Assembly (NCBI RefSeq): GCF_014224155.1 | Contig: NZ_JAASUI010000001.1 | Span: 124,001-188,000, forward strand | Length of the DNA: 64,000 nucleotides | From: Listeria cossartiae subsp. cossartiae | GTDB taxonomy: Bacteria; Bacillota; Bacilli; Lactobacillales; Listeriaceae | Reading direction: 5' to 3' | Shown here: positions 27,604-35,682 of the stretch, piece after piece | Layout: every line of letters starts with the position of its first letter | Position numbering within the stretch: position 1 is the first letter of the stretch | Made by a program: the position numbers and the translations under genes | Notes under the pieces: generated by a model | What the model saw: the letters and a program-made list of their open reading frames with translations, nothing else | The model's database searches: none | What the model was told of the DNA's origin: nothing

Positions 27604-27903
27604 TTGAAGCATAATTTTACAGAAGATGACTTTGTTTATGGAGAATCATGGGGACTCGTGCATCGGGGGGTTTTAGAGGACAAAGAAATAGAACGAATGA
27701 AAGCGCTACGAGATAAAGTAGTAGGCAAAAAAGGCGTAGCACAAACGACATTAAAGCCAATCGGCAGTGTCAGAATAGACGGAGAAGTCTATGAAGCTCG
27801 CTTGAAAACAGGTTATTTAGAAGTTGGAAAACCAATAATTGCAGTAGGTATCGATTTCGGATACGTACTAGTCAATGAAGATATACAGGAGGGAGAAAAA
27901 TGA
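27604..27903 (+). CDS. Short NfeD-like partner of FloA
   Basis: The product is 99 residues if translation starts at TTG 27604, which has GAAGGTGAC just before it. The frame is also open from ATG 27547, but that codon has no ribosome site. The C-terminal 50 residues ([18 protein letters not shown]...GIDFGYVLV) form an NfeD-type OB-fold domain. No membrane segments are present, so this is a truncated, soluble NfeD form. Its stop overlaps the floA start (ATGA). NfeD proteins are routinely coupled to flotillins. Confidence 0.75.
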   Translation: MKHNFTEDDFVYGESWGLVHRGVLEDKEIERMKALRDKVVGKKGVAQTTLKPIGSVRIDGEVYEARLKTGYLEVGKPIIAVGIDFGYVLVNEDIQEGEK

Positions 27904-28844
27904 CAATGATTGGACCAATTATTATCGCAGTATTGATTATCATCTTTTTAATCGTATTTTTCACTTTAGTACCAGTGGGGTTATGGATTAGTGCATTATC
28001 CGCACGTGTACCAGTGGGACTAGGAACTTTAATCGGGATGAGATTACGTCGGGTTGTACCTTCTCGCGTTGTAAAACCGTTAATTAAAGCAGTAAAAGCA
28101 GGACTAGACTTAGAAGTAAACCAGCTTGAAAGCCACTATTTAGCAGGTGGGGACGTGGATAACACAGTTGATGCGTTAATCGCTGCACACCGCGCAAATA
28201 TTGAACTAGATTTCAGCCGTGCAGCAGCTATTGACCTTGCTGGACGTGACGTACTTGAAGCAGTACAAACTTCCGTAACACCAAAAGTTATCCGTACACC
28301 TGAATTTACTGGTGTGGCACAAAACGGGGTAGAAGTAAAAGTTATCACGCAAATTACCGTACAATCGAACATTGAACGTATCGTCGGTGGTGCTGGTGAA
28401 GATACAGTTATCGCCCGTGTCGGTGAAGCCGTAGTATCTACAGTCGGTGAAACAAAAGAACATACAGACGTACTAGAAAACCCAAACAGTATTTCGAAAA
28501 AAGTCCAAGAACAAGGACTTGGAGACGGAACAGCTTATACAATTTTATCCATTGATATCGCTGAAATGCGTATCGGGGACAACATTAAAGCAAAACTAGA
28601 CATCGAAAAAGCCAACGCGGACATGGAAGTTGCTCAAGCAGCTGCATCGAAACGTAAAGCCGAAGCGATTGCCCTAGAACAAGAAAACAGAGCAGCCGTA
28701 GTAGCCGCAGAAGCAGAAGTACCACGTGCTCTTTCTCGCGCTTTAGAAGAAGGAAACCTAGGCGTAATGGATTACTACAAAATGGAAAATGTACAATCAG
28801 ATACAGCTATGCGTGAATCGATTGCACACGAAGACGAAAAATAA
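27900..28844 (+). CDS. floA: Flotillin-like protein FloA (SPFH)
   Basis: This 314-residue protein has an N-terminal membrane hairpin ([23 protein letters not shown]), an SPFH domain with family block [17 protein letters not shown], and an EA-rich coiled coil ([22 protein letters not shown]). FloA organises functional membrane microdomains. The length is that of B. subtilis FloA/YqfA. The start overlaps the upstream NfeD-like stop; an ATG two codons later is an alternative. Confidence 0.95.
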   Translation: MTMIGPIIIAVLIIIFLIVFFTLVPVGLWISALSARVPVGLGTLIGMRLRRVVPSRVVKPLIKAVKAGLDLEVNQLESHYLAGGDVDNTVDALIAAHRANIELDFSRAAAIDLAGRDVLEAVQTSVTPKVIRTPEFTGVAQNGVEVKVITQITVQSNIERIVGGAGEDTVIARVGEAVVSTVGETKEHTDVLENPNSISKKVQEQGLGDGTAYTILSIDIAEMRIGDNIKAKLDIEKANADMEVAQAAASKRKAEAIALEQENRAAVVAAEAEVPRALSRALEEGNLGVMDYYKMENVQSDTAMRESIAHEDEK

Positions 28845-28878
28845 ACCTTGATCTTTTGCAAGAAAGAAGGTGTTTTCA

Positions 28879-29328
28879 ATGGATTTAAGTGATTTTCTAG
28901 ATAGTGGTTGGGAGAGTGTCTTAGTCGTTCTTGGTATAGTTGGTGTCCTTATAAATTTCCTTAGTAAAGCTGATAAAACAGACGAAGCGGAAGCGAAAAA
29001 AGCGCAAAAACGAAGACCCAAAATACAAACGACACACCAAGCAAGTCGCACGCAAACTACTAAAAAACCAGCAAAACGCAAAGTATCACAAGGTACTTTT
29101 ACACAAAATAAAGAACAAGATAAAGTTATTGCCGAACAAAAGGCAACCCAAGAAAAAATGCTACGAGATATCCGCCGAGAATCCGATGTGGCCAAAGGAA
29201 AAAAACTAATTAAAAGCACAAGTAATCATCCTAAAAAAGCCCGTAAATTACGCGGCAGATTACAAGAAGCGATAATTACGAAGGAAATCCTTGATAAGCC
29301 GGTTTCTTTACGGAAAAATCATTTTTAA
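28879..29328 (+). CDS. Basic membrane-anchored hypothetical protein (149 aa)
   Basis: I recognise no domain. An N-terminal hydrophobic stretch (SVLVVLGIVGVLINFL) is followed by a very Lys/Arg/Gln-rich, probably disordered or coiled region with repeated KK and TQ motifs. The ATG at 28879 follows AGAAGGTG. It lies 34 bp after floA and may be co-transcribed with it, which would make it a candidate partner of membrane microdomains (inference). Confidence 0.7.
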   Translation: MDLSDFLDSGWESVLVVLGIVGVLINFLSKADKTDEAEAKKAQKRRPKIQTTHQASRTQTTKKPAKRKVSQGTFTQNKEQDKVIAEQKATQEKMLRDIRRESDVAKGKKLIKSTSNHPKKARKLRGRLQEAIITKEILDKPVSLRKNHF

Positions 29329-29333
29329 AAGTT

Positions 29334-29365
29334 GGCCCGAGAACTAGTTTCTTGGGTCTTTTTGT
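29334..29365 (+). terminator. Terminator of the floA operon
   Basis: Arms GGCCCGAGAA (29334-29343) and TTCTTGGGTC (about 29349-29358) include G-T pairs and are followed by T residues. Confidence 0.75.
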
Positions 29366-29411
29366 TGCTGTGTCGGAACTGTTACATAATAACGCCAAGT
29401 TTTAAAATCCC

Positions 29412-29428
29412 TGTAGTACAACTGTAAC
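29412..29428 (+). promoter_or_regulatory. Candidate WalR box upstream of the NlpC/P60 gene
   Basis: TGTAGT-N5-TGTAAC matches the WalR consensus TGTWAH-N5-TGTWAH with one mismatch. Cell-wall hydrolases are the usual WalR targets, so the position 45 bp before a lysin start is meaningful. Confidence 0.45.
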
Positions 29429-29472
29429 ATTGACCTGATATGCTGTGTGTATATAAAAAAGGGGTGCGTGGA

Positions 29473-30156
29473 TTGAAAATAATAGCAACGAGAAGAAAGA
29501 TTTTTTTTGCGTTTATAGCTTTAATGATTTCTTTTTCAGTACTATTTTTACCAACAACAAACGCATCAGCAGCAACCACATATAAAATGACGATAACGGC
29601 TGATGTAAATATTCGCACAGCAGACAATACAAAGGGTAAAGTCATCGGATTATACAAAAAAGGCACAACAGTTACTTTCACTGCAAAGACGAACAATAAC
29701 TGGTATAAAACAACATATAACGGTAAAGTAGGGTATGTTTCAGGTAAATGTGTAACTACATATAAAGCACCTGTTGCAACAACACAAAGTTTTGCCGCAT
29801 TAAGTAACGAAGCAAGAAAACACCTTGGCAAACGCTACAAAATTGGCGCAACTGGCCCAAGCTGCTTCGACTGCTCCGGTTTTACACAATATGTCTACTC
29901 GAAAGCCATTAAAAAATCACTTCCAAGAACAGCCAAACAACAATATGCCGCTGCAAAAAAAATTAAAGCCAACGAACTAAAAAATGGTGATCTGATTTTC
30001 TTTAACTACGGAAGAGGAATTGCACACGTTGGCATCTATGTCGGCAATGGCAAAATGCTTAATGCGCAAAATAACGGCGTAAAATATGACACTATCACAT
30101 CCGGCTACTGGAAAAAATACATTGCTGGCTATGGTCGTGTATCAAACCTAAAATAA
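29473..30156 (+). CDS. Secreted SH3b-NlpC/P60 peptidoglycan endopeptidase
   Basis: This 227-residue exported protein has a signal peptide ending around NASAATT (residue about 34), an SH3b domain (about 37-97) and an NlpC/P60 domain (about 107-227). Catalytic residues are visible: Cys in SCFDCSGFTQYVYS and His in GIAHVGIYVG. It should cleave peptide stems (D-Glu-mDAP type). I use the TTG at 29473, which has AAAGGGGTG upstream and gives a clean signal peptide; the earlier in-frame ATG at 29440 does not. Confidence 0.88.
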   Translation: MKIIATRRKIFFAFIALMISFSVLFLPTTNASAATTYKMTITADVNIRTADNTKGKVIGLYKKGTTVTFTAKTNNNWYKTTYNGKVGYVSGKCVTTYKAPVATTQSFAALSNEARKHLGKRYKIGATGPSCFDCSGFTQYVYSKAIKKSLPRTAKQQYAAAKKIKANELKNGDLIFFNYGRGIAHVGIYVGNGKMLNAQNNGVKYDTITSGYWKKYIAGYGRVSNLK

Positions 30157-30164
30157 TCTCACCC

Positions 30165-30192
30165 AGCGTCACTTTCTAGTGATGCTTTTTTG
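30165..30192 (+). terminator. Terminator of the NlpC/P60 gene
   Basis: Arms AGCGTCACT (30165-30173) and AGTGATGCT (30178-30186), with one G-T pair, are followed by six T residues. Confidence 0.85.
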
Positions 30193-30212
30193 TGCGAAGG
30201 AGGAACTGGAAA

Positions 30213-30638
30213 ATGAAATATACGATTAAAGAAATGGCGATGGAAGAACTAGAACCACGCGTAGTCGAAGGACTTTTGCAACATAAAGAACGGCTAGGCT
30301 ACGATATCCCCAAAAGCGATACCGTGCATATTGGCTTTGCCGCACTGAACGAAACCGGGGAAATAGTTGGCGGTGTGACAGCAAAAATCAACTACGGAGA
30401 ATTACATGTTTCGCTTCTTTCCGTCGATAAAAGCACACAAGGAACAGGCGTCGGAACAGCTTTAATGGAACAAATAGAAAGATATGGTAGAGCAAATAGC
30501 TGCCACCATATCTCCCTAACTACATTCAGTTACCAAGCCCCAGATTTTTATAAAAAATGTGGTTTTACCGAGCTTGGTCGAATTCAAGATTTCCCACTTA
30601 AAGGTGAGGAAAAGTATTTTTTCGTTAAATATCTTTGA
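30213..30638 (+). CDS. GNAT-family N-acetyltransferase
   Basis: This 141-residue acetyltransferase has the acetyl-CoA motif TQGTGVGTALMEQIE and the C-terminal FYKKCGFTELG. The substrate is unknown. The ATG at 30213 has AAGGAGGAACTG upstream; earlier in-frame codons lie in the terminator. It is convergent with proC, with only 2 bp between the stops. Confidence 0.9.
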   Translation: MKYTIKEMAMEELEPRVVEGLLQHKERLGYDIPKSDTVHIGFAALNETGEIVGGVTAKINYGELHVSLLSVDKSTQGTGVGTALMEQIERYGRANSCHHISLTTFSYQAPDFYKKCGFTELGRIQDFPLKGEEKYFFVKYL

Positions 30639-30640
30639 GT

Positions 30641-31441
30641 TTACATAGAACTATTTTTCTTAGCAGCAGCTTGGACCGCATTGATTACGGCTGAACGGAA
30701 GCCATTATCTTCTAATGATTTCACCGCTTCAATCGTAGTTCCGCCGGGAGAAGTAACCATATCTTTAAGTTTCCCTGGATGTTCTCCAGTTTCTAAAACC
30801 ATTTTTGCGGCACCTAGGACAGCTTGTGCGGCGAATTTATACGCTTTATCACGTGGCATACCATTTAGTACTGCGCCGTCTGCTAGGGCCTCTATGAACA
30901 TATAAACATAGGCTGGCGAAGAACCACTGACACCGATAACTGCATCCATTAAGGTTTCGGGCACGACTTCCGCCTCTCCAAAACTAGCAAAAATAGCGAC
31001 AACATCATCGATTTCTTGTTGTGTTACATTCGCGTTTGGCGAAATGGAAGACATCGCCTCGCCAACAAGTGCTGGTGTATTTGGCATTACTCGAACAATT
31101 TTCGTAGCCGCAGAAGTTAGGGCTTCCAAATCTTGAATCGTAGTGCCCGCTGCTACAGAAATAACGATTTTATCTGGTGTTAACTTATCTTTTACTGCTG
31201 TTAAAATTTCTGGAATAGTATAAGGTTTCACCGATAAAATGATAATATCCGCTTGTTCTACGAGTTTTCCAGTGTCCGTTGTGAGTACAAGGCCATTAAA
31301 TTCCGTTTCGAGCGGTTTGAGTTTGTCGATGTTTCGACCGCAAACGATAATGTTTTCTCTCGCAATTAAGTTAGCTGTTGCCAGTCCTCGAATCATTGCT
31401 GTACCCATATTTCCTGCGCCGATAAAACCAATTTTTGTCAT
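30641..31441 (-). CDS. proC: Pyrroline-5-carboxylate reductase
   Basis: This 266-residue enzyme makes proline with NAD(P)H. The Rossmann motif is IGFIGAGNMGTAMIRGL, and the C-terminal signature VTSPGGTTIEAVKSLE matches ProC. The length is standard. The start ATG follows AGGAGCGAAAAG on the minus strand. Confidence 0.95.
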   Translation of the reverse strand: MTKIGFIGAGNMGTAMIRGLATANLIARENIIVCGRNIDKLKPLETEFNGLVLTTDTGKLVEQADIIILSVKPYTIPEILTAVKDKLTPDKIVISVAAGTTIQDLEALTSAATKIVRVMPNTPALVGEAMSSISPNANVTQQEIDDVVAIFASFGEAEVVPETLMDAVIGVSGSSPAYVYMFIEALADGAVLNGMPRDKAYKFAAQAVLGAAKMVLETGEHPGKLKDMVTSPGGTTIEAVKSLEDNGFRSAVINAVQAAAKKNSSM

Positions 31442-31897
31442 GCTATCTTTTCGCTCCTAACCAAATCATTTTTTTCTATTATCTCACGTTACGTGACTTT
31501 GTCCAGTTTTGCGATAAAAATCATAAAAGTACCTTAGTGAATGTTGCTGAGGTGCTTTTTTGTGTTTGCGATTGTATTTTTCATTATCGAAAGTCTGATT
31601 TTGTACTAAATGACTAAAGACGTTTTTGAAAAGTCCTTATTTACCAATGGTTTGGCTAAGGCACATAAATAAATGTAGCTAAAATGTGTCAAAAGCTGCT
31701 TACTTGACAACTAAAAATAAACATTTTTCTGATAATTGTCCTCCAATATGACAATCTGAACAACAGTAAAAACGTCATGGGATACTGTTTTTGAGGCAAT
31801 GTTTTTAATGCTTGGAAGCGCTATAAATGGCGTTTTTATCAGCTATAATTAACTTTGGATGACAGTCCCAACTACATAGTATTGCGAGGTGAAAACG
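31442..31897. other. 456-bp intergenic region upstream of the peptide array
   Basis: It holds no convincing protein gene. It contains a plus-strand hairpin with a T run (arms 31526-31537 and 31547-31558, G-T pairs included) that terminates no annotated gene. It also has a 7-bp inverted repeat AACAGTA/TACTGTT (31762-31768, 31783-31789) and a TATAAT at 31844-31849 that would start transcription about 40 bp before the first peptide gene. The -35 for this box is not clear. Confidence 0.5.
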
Positions 31898-31999
31898 ATG
31901 AATTTCTTTCTACAATTACTAGGTAACTTCTCTGGTGCTTTAAATTTCCCAGACGTGACAGGAGTACTAAACAGCCTAATCAAAGCTATTTTTGGTTGA
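31898..31999 (+). CDS. Tandem 33-aa amphipathic peptide 1 (PSM-like)
   Basis: The 33-residue peptide starts MNFFLQLLGN, has FPDVT in the middle and ends LIKAIFG. It has no leader, no Cys and no Trp, and net charge near zero (Asp19, Lys29). Two predicted amphipathic helices flank Pro18. GAGGTG lies 8 bp before the ATG. Copies 1 and 2 agree at 28 of 33 residues while many codons differ silently (Leu8, Asn10, Phe11, Ser12, Gly13, Ala14), so the protein sequence is what is conserved. Size, formyl-Met start and amphipathic layout recall staphylococcal beta-type phenol-soluble modulins or leaderless bacteriocins. Function is unproven. Confidence 0.75.
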   Translation: MNFFLQLLGNFSGALNFPDVTGVLNSLIKAIFG

Positions 32000-32035
32000 T
32001 TCTAACAAAATAATACGTAAAGGAGGCCACTACTC

Positions 32036-32137
32036 ATGAATTTCTTTCTACAATTATTAGGTAATTTTTCGGGAGCATTTAATTTCCCAGACGTAACAGA
32101 AATCTTAAACAACCTAATCAAAGGAATCTTCGGTTGA
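32036..32137 (+). CDS. Tandem 33-aa amphipathic peptide 2 (PSM-like)
   Basis: This is the second copy. It starts MNFFLQLLGN, differs from copy 1 at residues 15, 22, 23, 26 and 30, and ends EILNNLIKGIFG. Net charge is about -1 (Asp19, Glu22, Lys29). A strong AAAGGAGG precedes the ATG. It lies 36 bp after copy 1, in the same transcript. Confidence 0.75.
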   Translation: MNFFLQLLGNFSGAFNFPDVTEILNNLIKGIFG

Positions 32138-32175
32138 TTTTAAAAAAATAAAAATAAGAAAGGAGGCTACTAAAG

Positions 32176-32277
32176 ATGAATTTCTTTTTACAATTATTAA
32201 CTAACCTTTCTGGCGCTTTACGTTTCCCAGATGTAACAGAAATCCTAAACAACCTAATCAAAGGAATCTTTGGTTGA
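32176..32277 (+). CDS. Tandem 33-aa amphipathic peptide 3 (PSM-like)
   Basis: This third copy starts MNFFLQLLTN and differs from copy 2 at residues 9, 11, 15 and 16. Arg16 brings the net charge back to about zero. It has AAAGGAGG before the ATG and is followed by a terminator 24 bp after the stop. The most diverged residues (9, 11, 15, 16) lie in the first helix, while the second half is identical to copy 2. Confidence 0.75.
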   Translation: MNFFLQLLTNLSGALRFPDVTEILNNLIKGIFG

Positions 32278-32301
32278 TTGTCAAGTAGAATACGTTGAAA
32301 T

Positions 32302-32332
32302 ATAGGGTTAAGACTATCTTAACCCTATTTTC
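32302..32332 (+). terminator. Terminator of the peptide array
   Basis: Perfect 12-bp arms ATAGGGTTAAGA (32302-32313) and TCTTAACCCTAT (32317-32328) have a 3-base loop and are followed by TTTT. It separates the array from the surface-protein gene, though read-through is possible. Confidence 0.85.
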
Positions 32333-32367
32333 TAATTAAAGATGTAAAAGAGGAGGATTTTAAATCC

Positions 32368-33582
32368 ATGAAAAAAATAATCGCGATCATTACAACAGTT
32401 GCGCTACTAGCTATGGTTGTTTTTAATTTCACCCCAGGTATCGTTGCAAAAGCAGCAAACAGTTCAGAAAGTAATTTGACCTACAAAGATGTACGAGGTG
32501 GTTTTTACTTTGTTGGTTATGAAAATGTCCAACTTGAAAAAGGCAAAACATACAAATACAAAGTGGCTTATGAAGCAAATGTTGATATGACAATCACAGA
32601 TACAATTACAGGACAATCCGCAAAAGCGGGACTATTTGTACCAAACTCTTCCGGTGCAGCACTTAACAACAACGCTGTAACTCGTACACAAGATAACGTG
32701 ATGGACGTAGCAAATGATAATAGTAAAGTTTTCACACATACATTCGAATTTACAGCAAATGAAGATACAAAAGCAGACATCGGCGTGTTCGCAGGTGCCG
32801 GATCTGTTTTACCAACAACGCCAGAAACTTCGCTAATTTGGAAAAACATCACTGTAACAGACGAAACACCAGCAGAAGCCCCAACAGCCCCAGTTATTAA
32901 CGCAGAAGATAAAACAATCAAACAAAATGAAACGTTTAATCCTCTAAATGACGTAACTGCAACGGATAAAAAAGATGGTGATATTACTAGTGCCATCCAA
33001 GTGACAAAAAACACCGTTGATACGACTAAAATCGGCGAATATGATGTGGATTACAAAGTAACAAACTCAAGCGAAATCACAACGCTAAAAAGCATCAAAG
33101 TAACCGTAACTAAAGAGGCAGAAACAGCAAACACAGCGCCAGTCATCAATGCCAAAGATCAAACAATCAAAGTTGGCGACCTATTTAATTCGTTAAAAGG
33201 CGTTACCGCAACGGATAAAGAAGACGGCGACCTAACAGCAAAAATCAAAGTAACAAAAGACACAGTGAATAATACGAAAAAAGGTGTTTATCAAGTCACG
33301 TATACCGTAACAGATTCTGGCAATCTATCAGCAACACTTACAATCAAAGTGACAGTAACACAAGACTTAACGCTTATTATAGAACCAATCAAACTGATTC
33401 AAAGCGGAACACCAAGCGATCCTACAAAGCCTAAACAAGCTGCTGGAAATGCAGAAACGCCAAATGTAAAAGCAAGCAAAATACCAAAAACGGGTGACAA
33501 CTCGATGATTTGGGTAGTTCTTGCTGGGCTTGGCTTAGCTACAGTCGGCATTACCACGTATCGCAAAAAAGCAAATAGATAA
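32368..33582 (+). CDS. LPXTG-type cell-wall-anchored protein with two DUF5011/Ig-like domains
   Basis: This 404-residue surface protein has a signal peptide cleaved near AKAANS (residue about 33), an N-terminal domain of about 140 residues I do not recognise, and two similar Ig-like repeats at about 175-250 and 255-330. Each repeat contains an APVIN...TATDK..DGD pattern typical of DUF5011. A spacer then leads to the sorting signal IPKTGD at residue 372, a hydrophobic stretch and a KK-rich tail. Ile instead of Leu in the motif is a variant seen with sortase A substrates. The ATG follows AGAGGAGG. Confidence 0.85.
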   Translation: MKKIIAIITTVALLAMVVFNFTPGIVAKAANSSESNLTYKDVRGGFYFVGYENVQLEKGKTYKYKVAYEANVDMTITDTITGQSAKAGLFVPNSSGAALNNNAVTRTQDNVMDVANDNSKVFTHTFEFTANEDTKADIGVFAGAGSVLPTTPETSLIWKNITVTDETPAEAPTAPVINAEDKTIKQNETFNPLNDVTATDKKDGDITSAIQVTKNTVDTTKIGEYDVDYKVTNSSEITTLKSIKVTVTKEAETANTAPVINAKDQTIKVGDLFNSLKGVTATDKEDGDLTAKIKVTKDTVNNTKKGVYQVTYTVTDSGNLSATLTIKVTVTQDLTLIIEPIKLIQSGTPSDPTKPKQAAGNAETPNVKASKIPKTGDNSMIWVVLAGLGLATVGITTYRKKANR

Positions 33583-33592
33583 ATTATCATGG

Positions 33593-33628
33593 ATGAAAAG
33601 AGTATTTTTAGTACGATACTCTTTTCAT
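33593..33628 (+). terminator. Hairpin after the surface-protein gene
   Basis: Perfect 13-bp arms ATGAAAAGAGTAT (33593-33605) and ATACTCTTTTCAT (33616-33628) have a 10-base loop. The T run is internal to the arm, so termination may be partial. Confidence 0.7.
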
Positions 33629-33698
33629 TAACTAGATGATAAAATGGCATTATAAAGCTGTTTTTAAGAAGTTTTATATAGGGAGAGGGGAATCAGTT

Positions 33699-34349
33699 AT
33701 GCCGAAAATTGCTAAAGGTGACCGATTGGAAAATGTAGCTTTTGAGTACATCAAGAACAAAATCACAACAGGTGAGTATCCAACGGGGTATCGTGTAGTA
33801 GAAGCGAAATTATCCCAAGAACTAAATATGAGCAGAACACCGATTAGGCGGGCGATTATCAACCTGTGCCATTCCGGTTTTTTAGTTCATCAATACAACC
33901 GTGGTGCGTTCGTTCAAAACACAGAAGTAACGATTACAGAATTTTTTTCACGGATGAAATTAGTCGAACTTTTAATGTATGAAAGCGCGGAAAAATTAGT
34001 CTTACGGGAAGATTATGTTGTAGTAGATGACATCATAGAAATAGCAGAGAGCGTCATTCAATATGAGAAAAATAGAGAATATGAGTTAATGCGTGGTGCT
34101 TTTGAAGATTTTATTAGTATTTTTATTGGCAAATTGAATAATGATTATTTTAATCGAGTCATTCAAGATTTATGGAATGAAATAAATGACAATGCAACAA
34201 AAGAAGTACGGTTGATTATTGTTTCGGCAAGTGATCGAATTGCTGAAGAATTAGCGCACATGATTGCTATTTTAAAATCATGGGATTACGAACAACTAAA
34301 AAAATGTTTTCAACACATTATGAACGCAATGATCTTAATTGCTTTTTAA
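33699..34349 (+). CDS. GntR-family (FadR/FCD-like) transcriptional regulator
   Basis: This 216-residue protein has an N-terminal winged helix (LENVAFEYIKNKITTGEYPTG... with LNMSRTPIRRAIINL as the recognition segment) and an all-helical FCD-like C-terminal domain. The ATG at 33699 follows GGGAGAGGGG. It is 17 bp upstream of a MacAB-like transporter in the same direction, so it is likely to regulate that transporter. In S. aureus a GntR regulator (PmtR) controls the PSM exporter, a suggestive parallel given the peptides nearby. Confidence 0.82.
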   Translation: MPKIAKGDRLENVAFEYIKNKITTGEYPTGYRVVEAKLSQELNMSRTPIRRAIINLCHSGFLVHQYNRGAFVQNTEVTITEFFSRMKLVELLMYESAEKLVLREDYVVVDDIIEIAESVIQYEKNREYELMRGAFEDFISIFIGKLNNDYFNRVIQDLWNEINDNATKEVRLIIVSASDRIAEELAHMIAILKSWDYEQLKKCFQHIMNAMILIAF

Positions 34350-34366
34350 AGAGAGGTTTTTAACTA

Positions 34367-34990
34367 TTGAAAAAAATAAGCTGGGTTATCATACTGATTA
34401 TCATTGGTGCATCAGTTGGCTATTATTTTATAAAAGAAAAGGAACAAAAAACGCCGCAAATCATTGACTACAAAACAGTCGAGGCGAAAATGGCTGATTT
34501 AAGCGTCTATGTTTCCGCAGAAGGACACATCGTAAAAAAAGAAAATAAATGGCCTGAATATGAAGATTTTGCGGCCCGAATTATGGTAGACGAACTAGAA
34601 ATCAACCAAATAAAAGAAAAACAAACAGCTAACGTACATATCGAAGCAGTAAATAATAAAGTCTACAAAGGGAAAATAGCTGATATCAACGAAAAAGGAG
34701 TCATAAACGGGTCTGTAACTTCCTACGCAGTAACCATTAATCTGGAAACCGAAACTAATTTAAAAGAAAATATGTCCATTAGTGCAGACGTGCTTGTAGC
34801 GTTAGAAAAAAATGTTCTAACAATCCCAATTGAAGCAGTTCACACGGATAAATCAGATAAAAATTACGTCTATATTGTTGACGCTGATAAACAAAAGAAA
34901 CAAGTTTGGATTGAAACGGGCAAACATAATACCAAATCTATCCAAGTAGTGAAAGGTCTTACTGCAGGACAACAAGTGATTATTCCTTAG
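34367..34990 (+). CDS. Short MacA/HlyD-like membrane fusion protein
   Basis: This 207-residue protein has one N-terminal membrane helix (ISWVIILIIIGASVGYYFI) and a beta-rich extracellular part resembling the beta-barrel and membrane-proximal domains of RND/MacA adaptors (NMSISADVLV, then VLTIPIEAVHT and VVKGLTAGQQVIIP). The helical hairpin and lipoyl domain found in full-length adaptors (about 350-400 residues) are missing. The start is TTG with AAAGAGAGG upstream. It is followed by ABC ATPase and permease genes. Confidence 0.82.
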   Translation: MKKISWVIILIIIGASVGYYFIKEKEQKTPQIIDYKTVEAKMADLSVYVSAEGHIVKKENKWPEYEDFAARIMVDELEINQIKEKQTANVHIEAVNNKVYKGKIADINEKGVINGSVTSYAVTINLETETNLKENMSISADVLVALEKNVLTIPIEAVHTDKSDKNYVYIVDADKQKKQVWIETGKHNTKSIQVVKGLTAGQQVIIP

Positions 34991-35007
34991 ATGGAGGCGA
35001 ACACAAC

Positions 35008-35682
35008 ATGATCCAACTATTCAACATTTCAAAATCCTATCAAATGGGAGAAAATACCGTCAAAGCCTTAGATAATGTATCCCTTCAAATCAAACAAGGT
35101 GAATTTTTAGCGATTATCGGACCATCTGGCTCCGGAAAATCCACATTAATGAACATCCTTGGTATCCTTGATAAAGCGACTTTAGGCGAATATTATCTCA
35201 ATAAAGAAAATCTAATGCGAATATCTGACAAAAAAATAGCCAAAATTAGAAATAAGAAGATCGGCTTTATTTTTCAGCAATTTAATTTAATGCCGCGGCT
35301 CACTGCTTTTGAAAATGTCGAATTACCACTAGTCTACCGTGGTGTCCGTAAAACTACCCGAAAAAAAGTAGTAGCAAAAAGTTTGGAGCGAGTTGGTTTA
35401 TTAGATAAAGCGAAACATTTACCAGCACAACTTTCAGGCGGGCAACAGCAACGCATCGCCATCGCCCGAGCCATTGCCGGAAGCCCCGAAATATTACTGG
35501 CAGATGAACCAACAGGGGCTCTGGACTCAAAAACGGGCGAAGAAGTGATGGCTTTGCTGAAAGAAATTCATAGAGAAGGAAATACACTAATTATGATTAC
35601 ACACGATAAAGAAATCGCCGAACAAGCCGAACGAATCATAGAAATAAAAGACGGAAAACTCCGTGAATGGAATGAATTATGA
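35008..35682 (+). CDS. ABC transporter ATPase, MacB/LolD type
   Basis: This 224-residue nucleotide-binding protein has Walker [11 protein letters not shown]-loop [12 protein letters not shown], signature [15 protein letters not shown], Walker [13 protein letters not shown] and the H-loop MITHDKEIA. The sequence group is that of MacB-type peptide/lipopeptide exporters. ATG after ATGGAGGCG. It is coupled to the permease by a 4-bp overlap. Confidence 0.93.
   Translation: MIQLFNISKSYQMGENTVKALDNVSLQIKQGEFLAIIGPSGSGKSTLMNILGILDKATLGEYYLNKENLMRISDKKIAKIRNKKIGFIFQQFNLMPRLTAFENVELPLVYRGVRKTTRKKVVAKSLERVGLLDKAKHLPAQLSGGQQQRIAIARAIAGSPEILLADEPTGALDSKTGEEVMALLKEIHREGNTLIMITHDKEIAEQAERIIEIKDGKLREWNEL

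Larger units (their letters stand above)
31886..32277 (+). repeat. Three-copy tandem repeat of about 139 bp (ribosome site plus peptide gene)
   Basis: The three peptide genes begin 138 and 140 bp apart and include similar 36-38 bp spacers with their own ribosome sites. This is a tandem gene duplication with later synonymous divergence. Confidence 0.85.

Noticed and set aside
31435..31617. A 60-codon plus-strand frame upstream of the peptide array
   Set aside because: No ribosome site, composition unlike a protein, and it begins inside the proC start region. The hairpin within it argues for a non-coding stretch.
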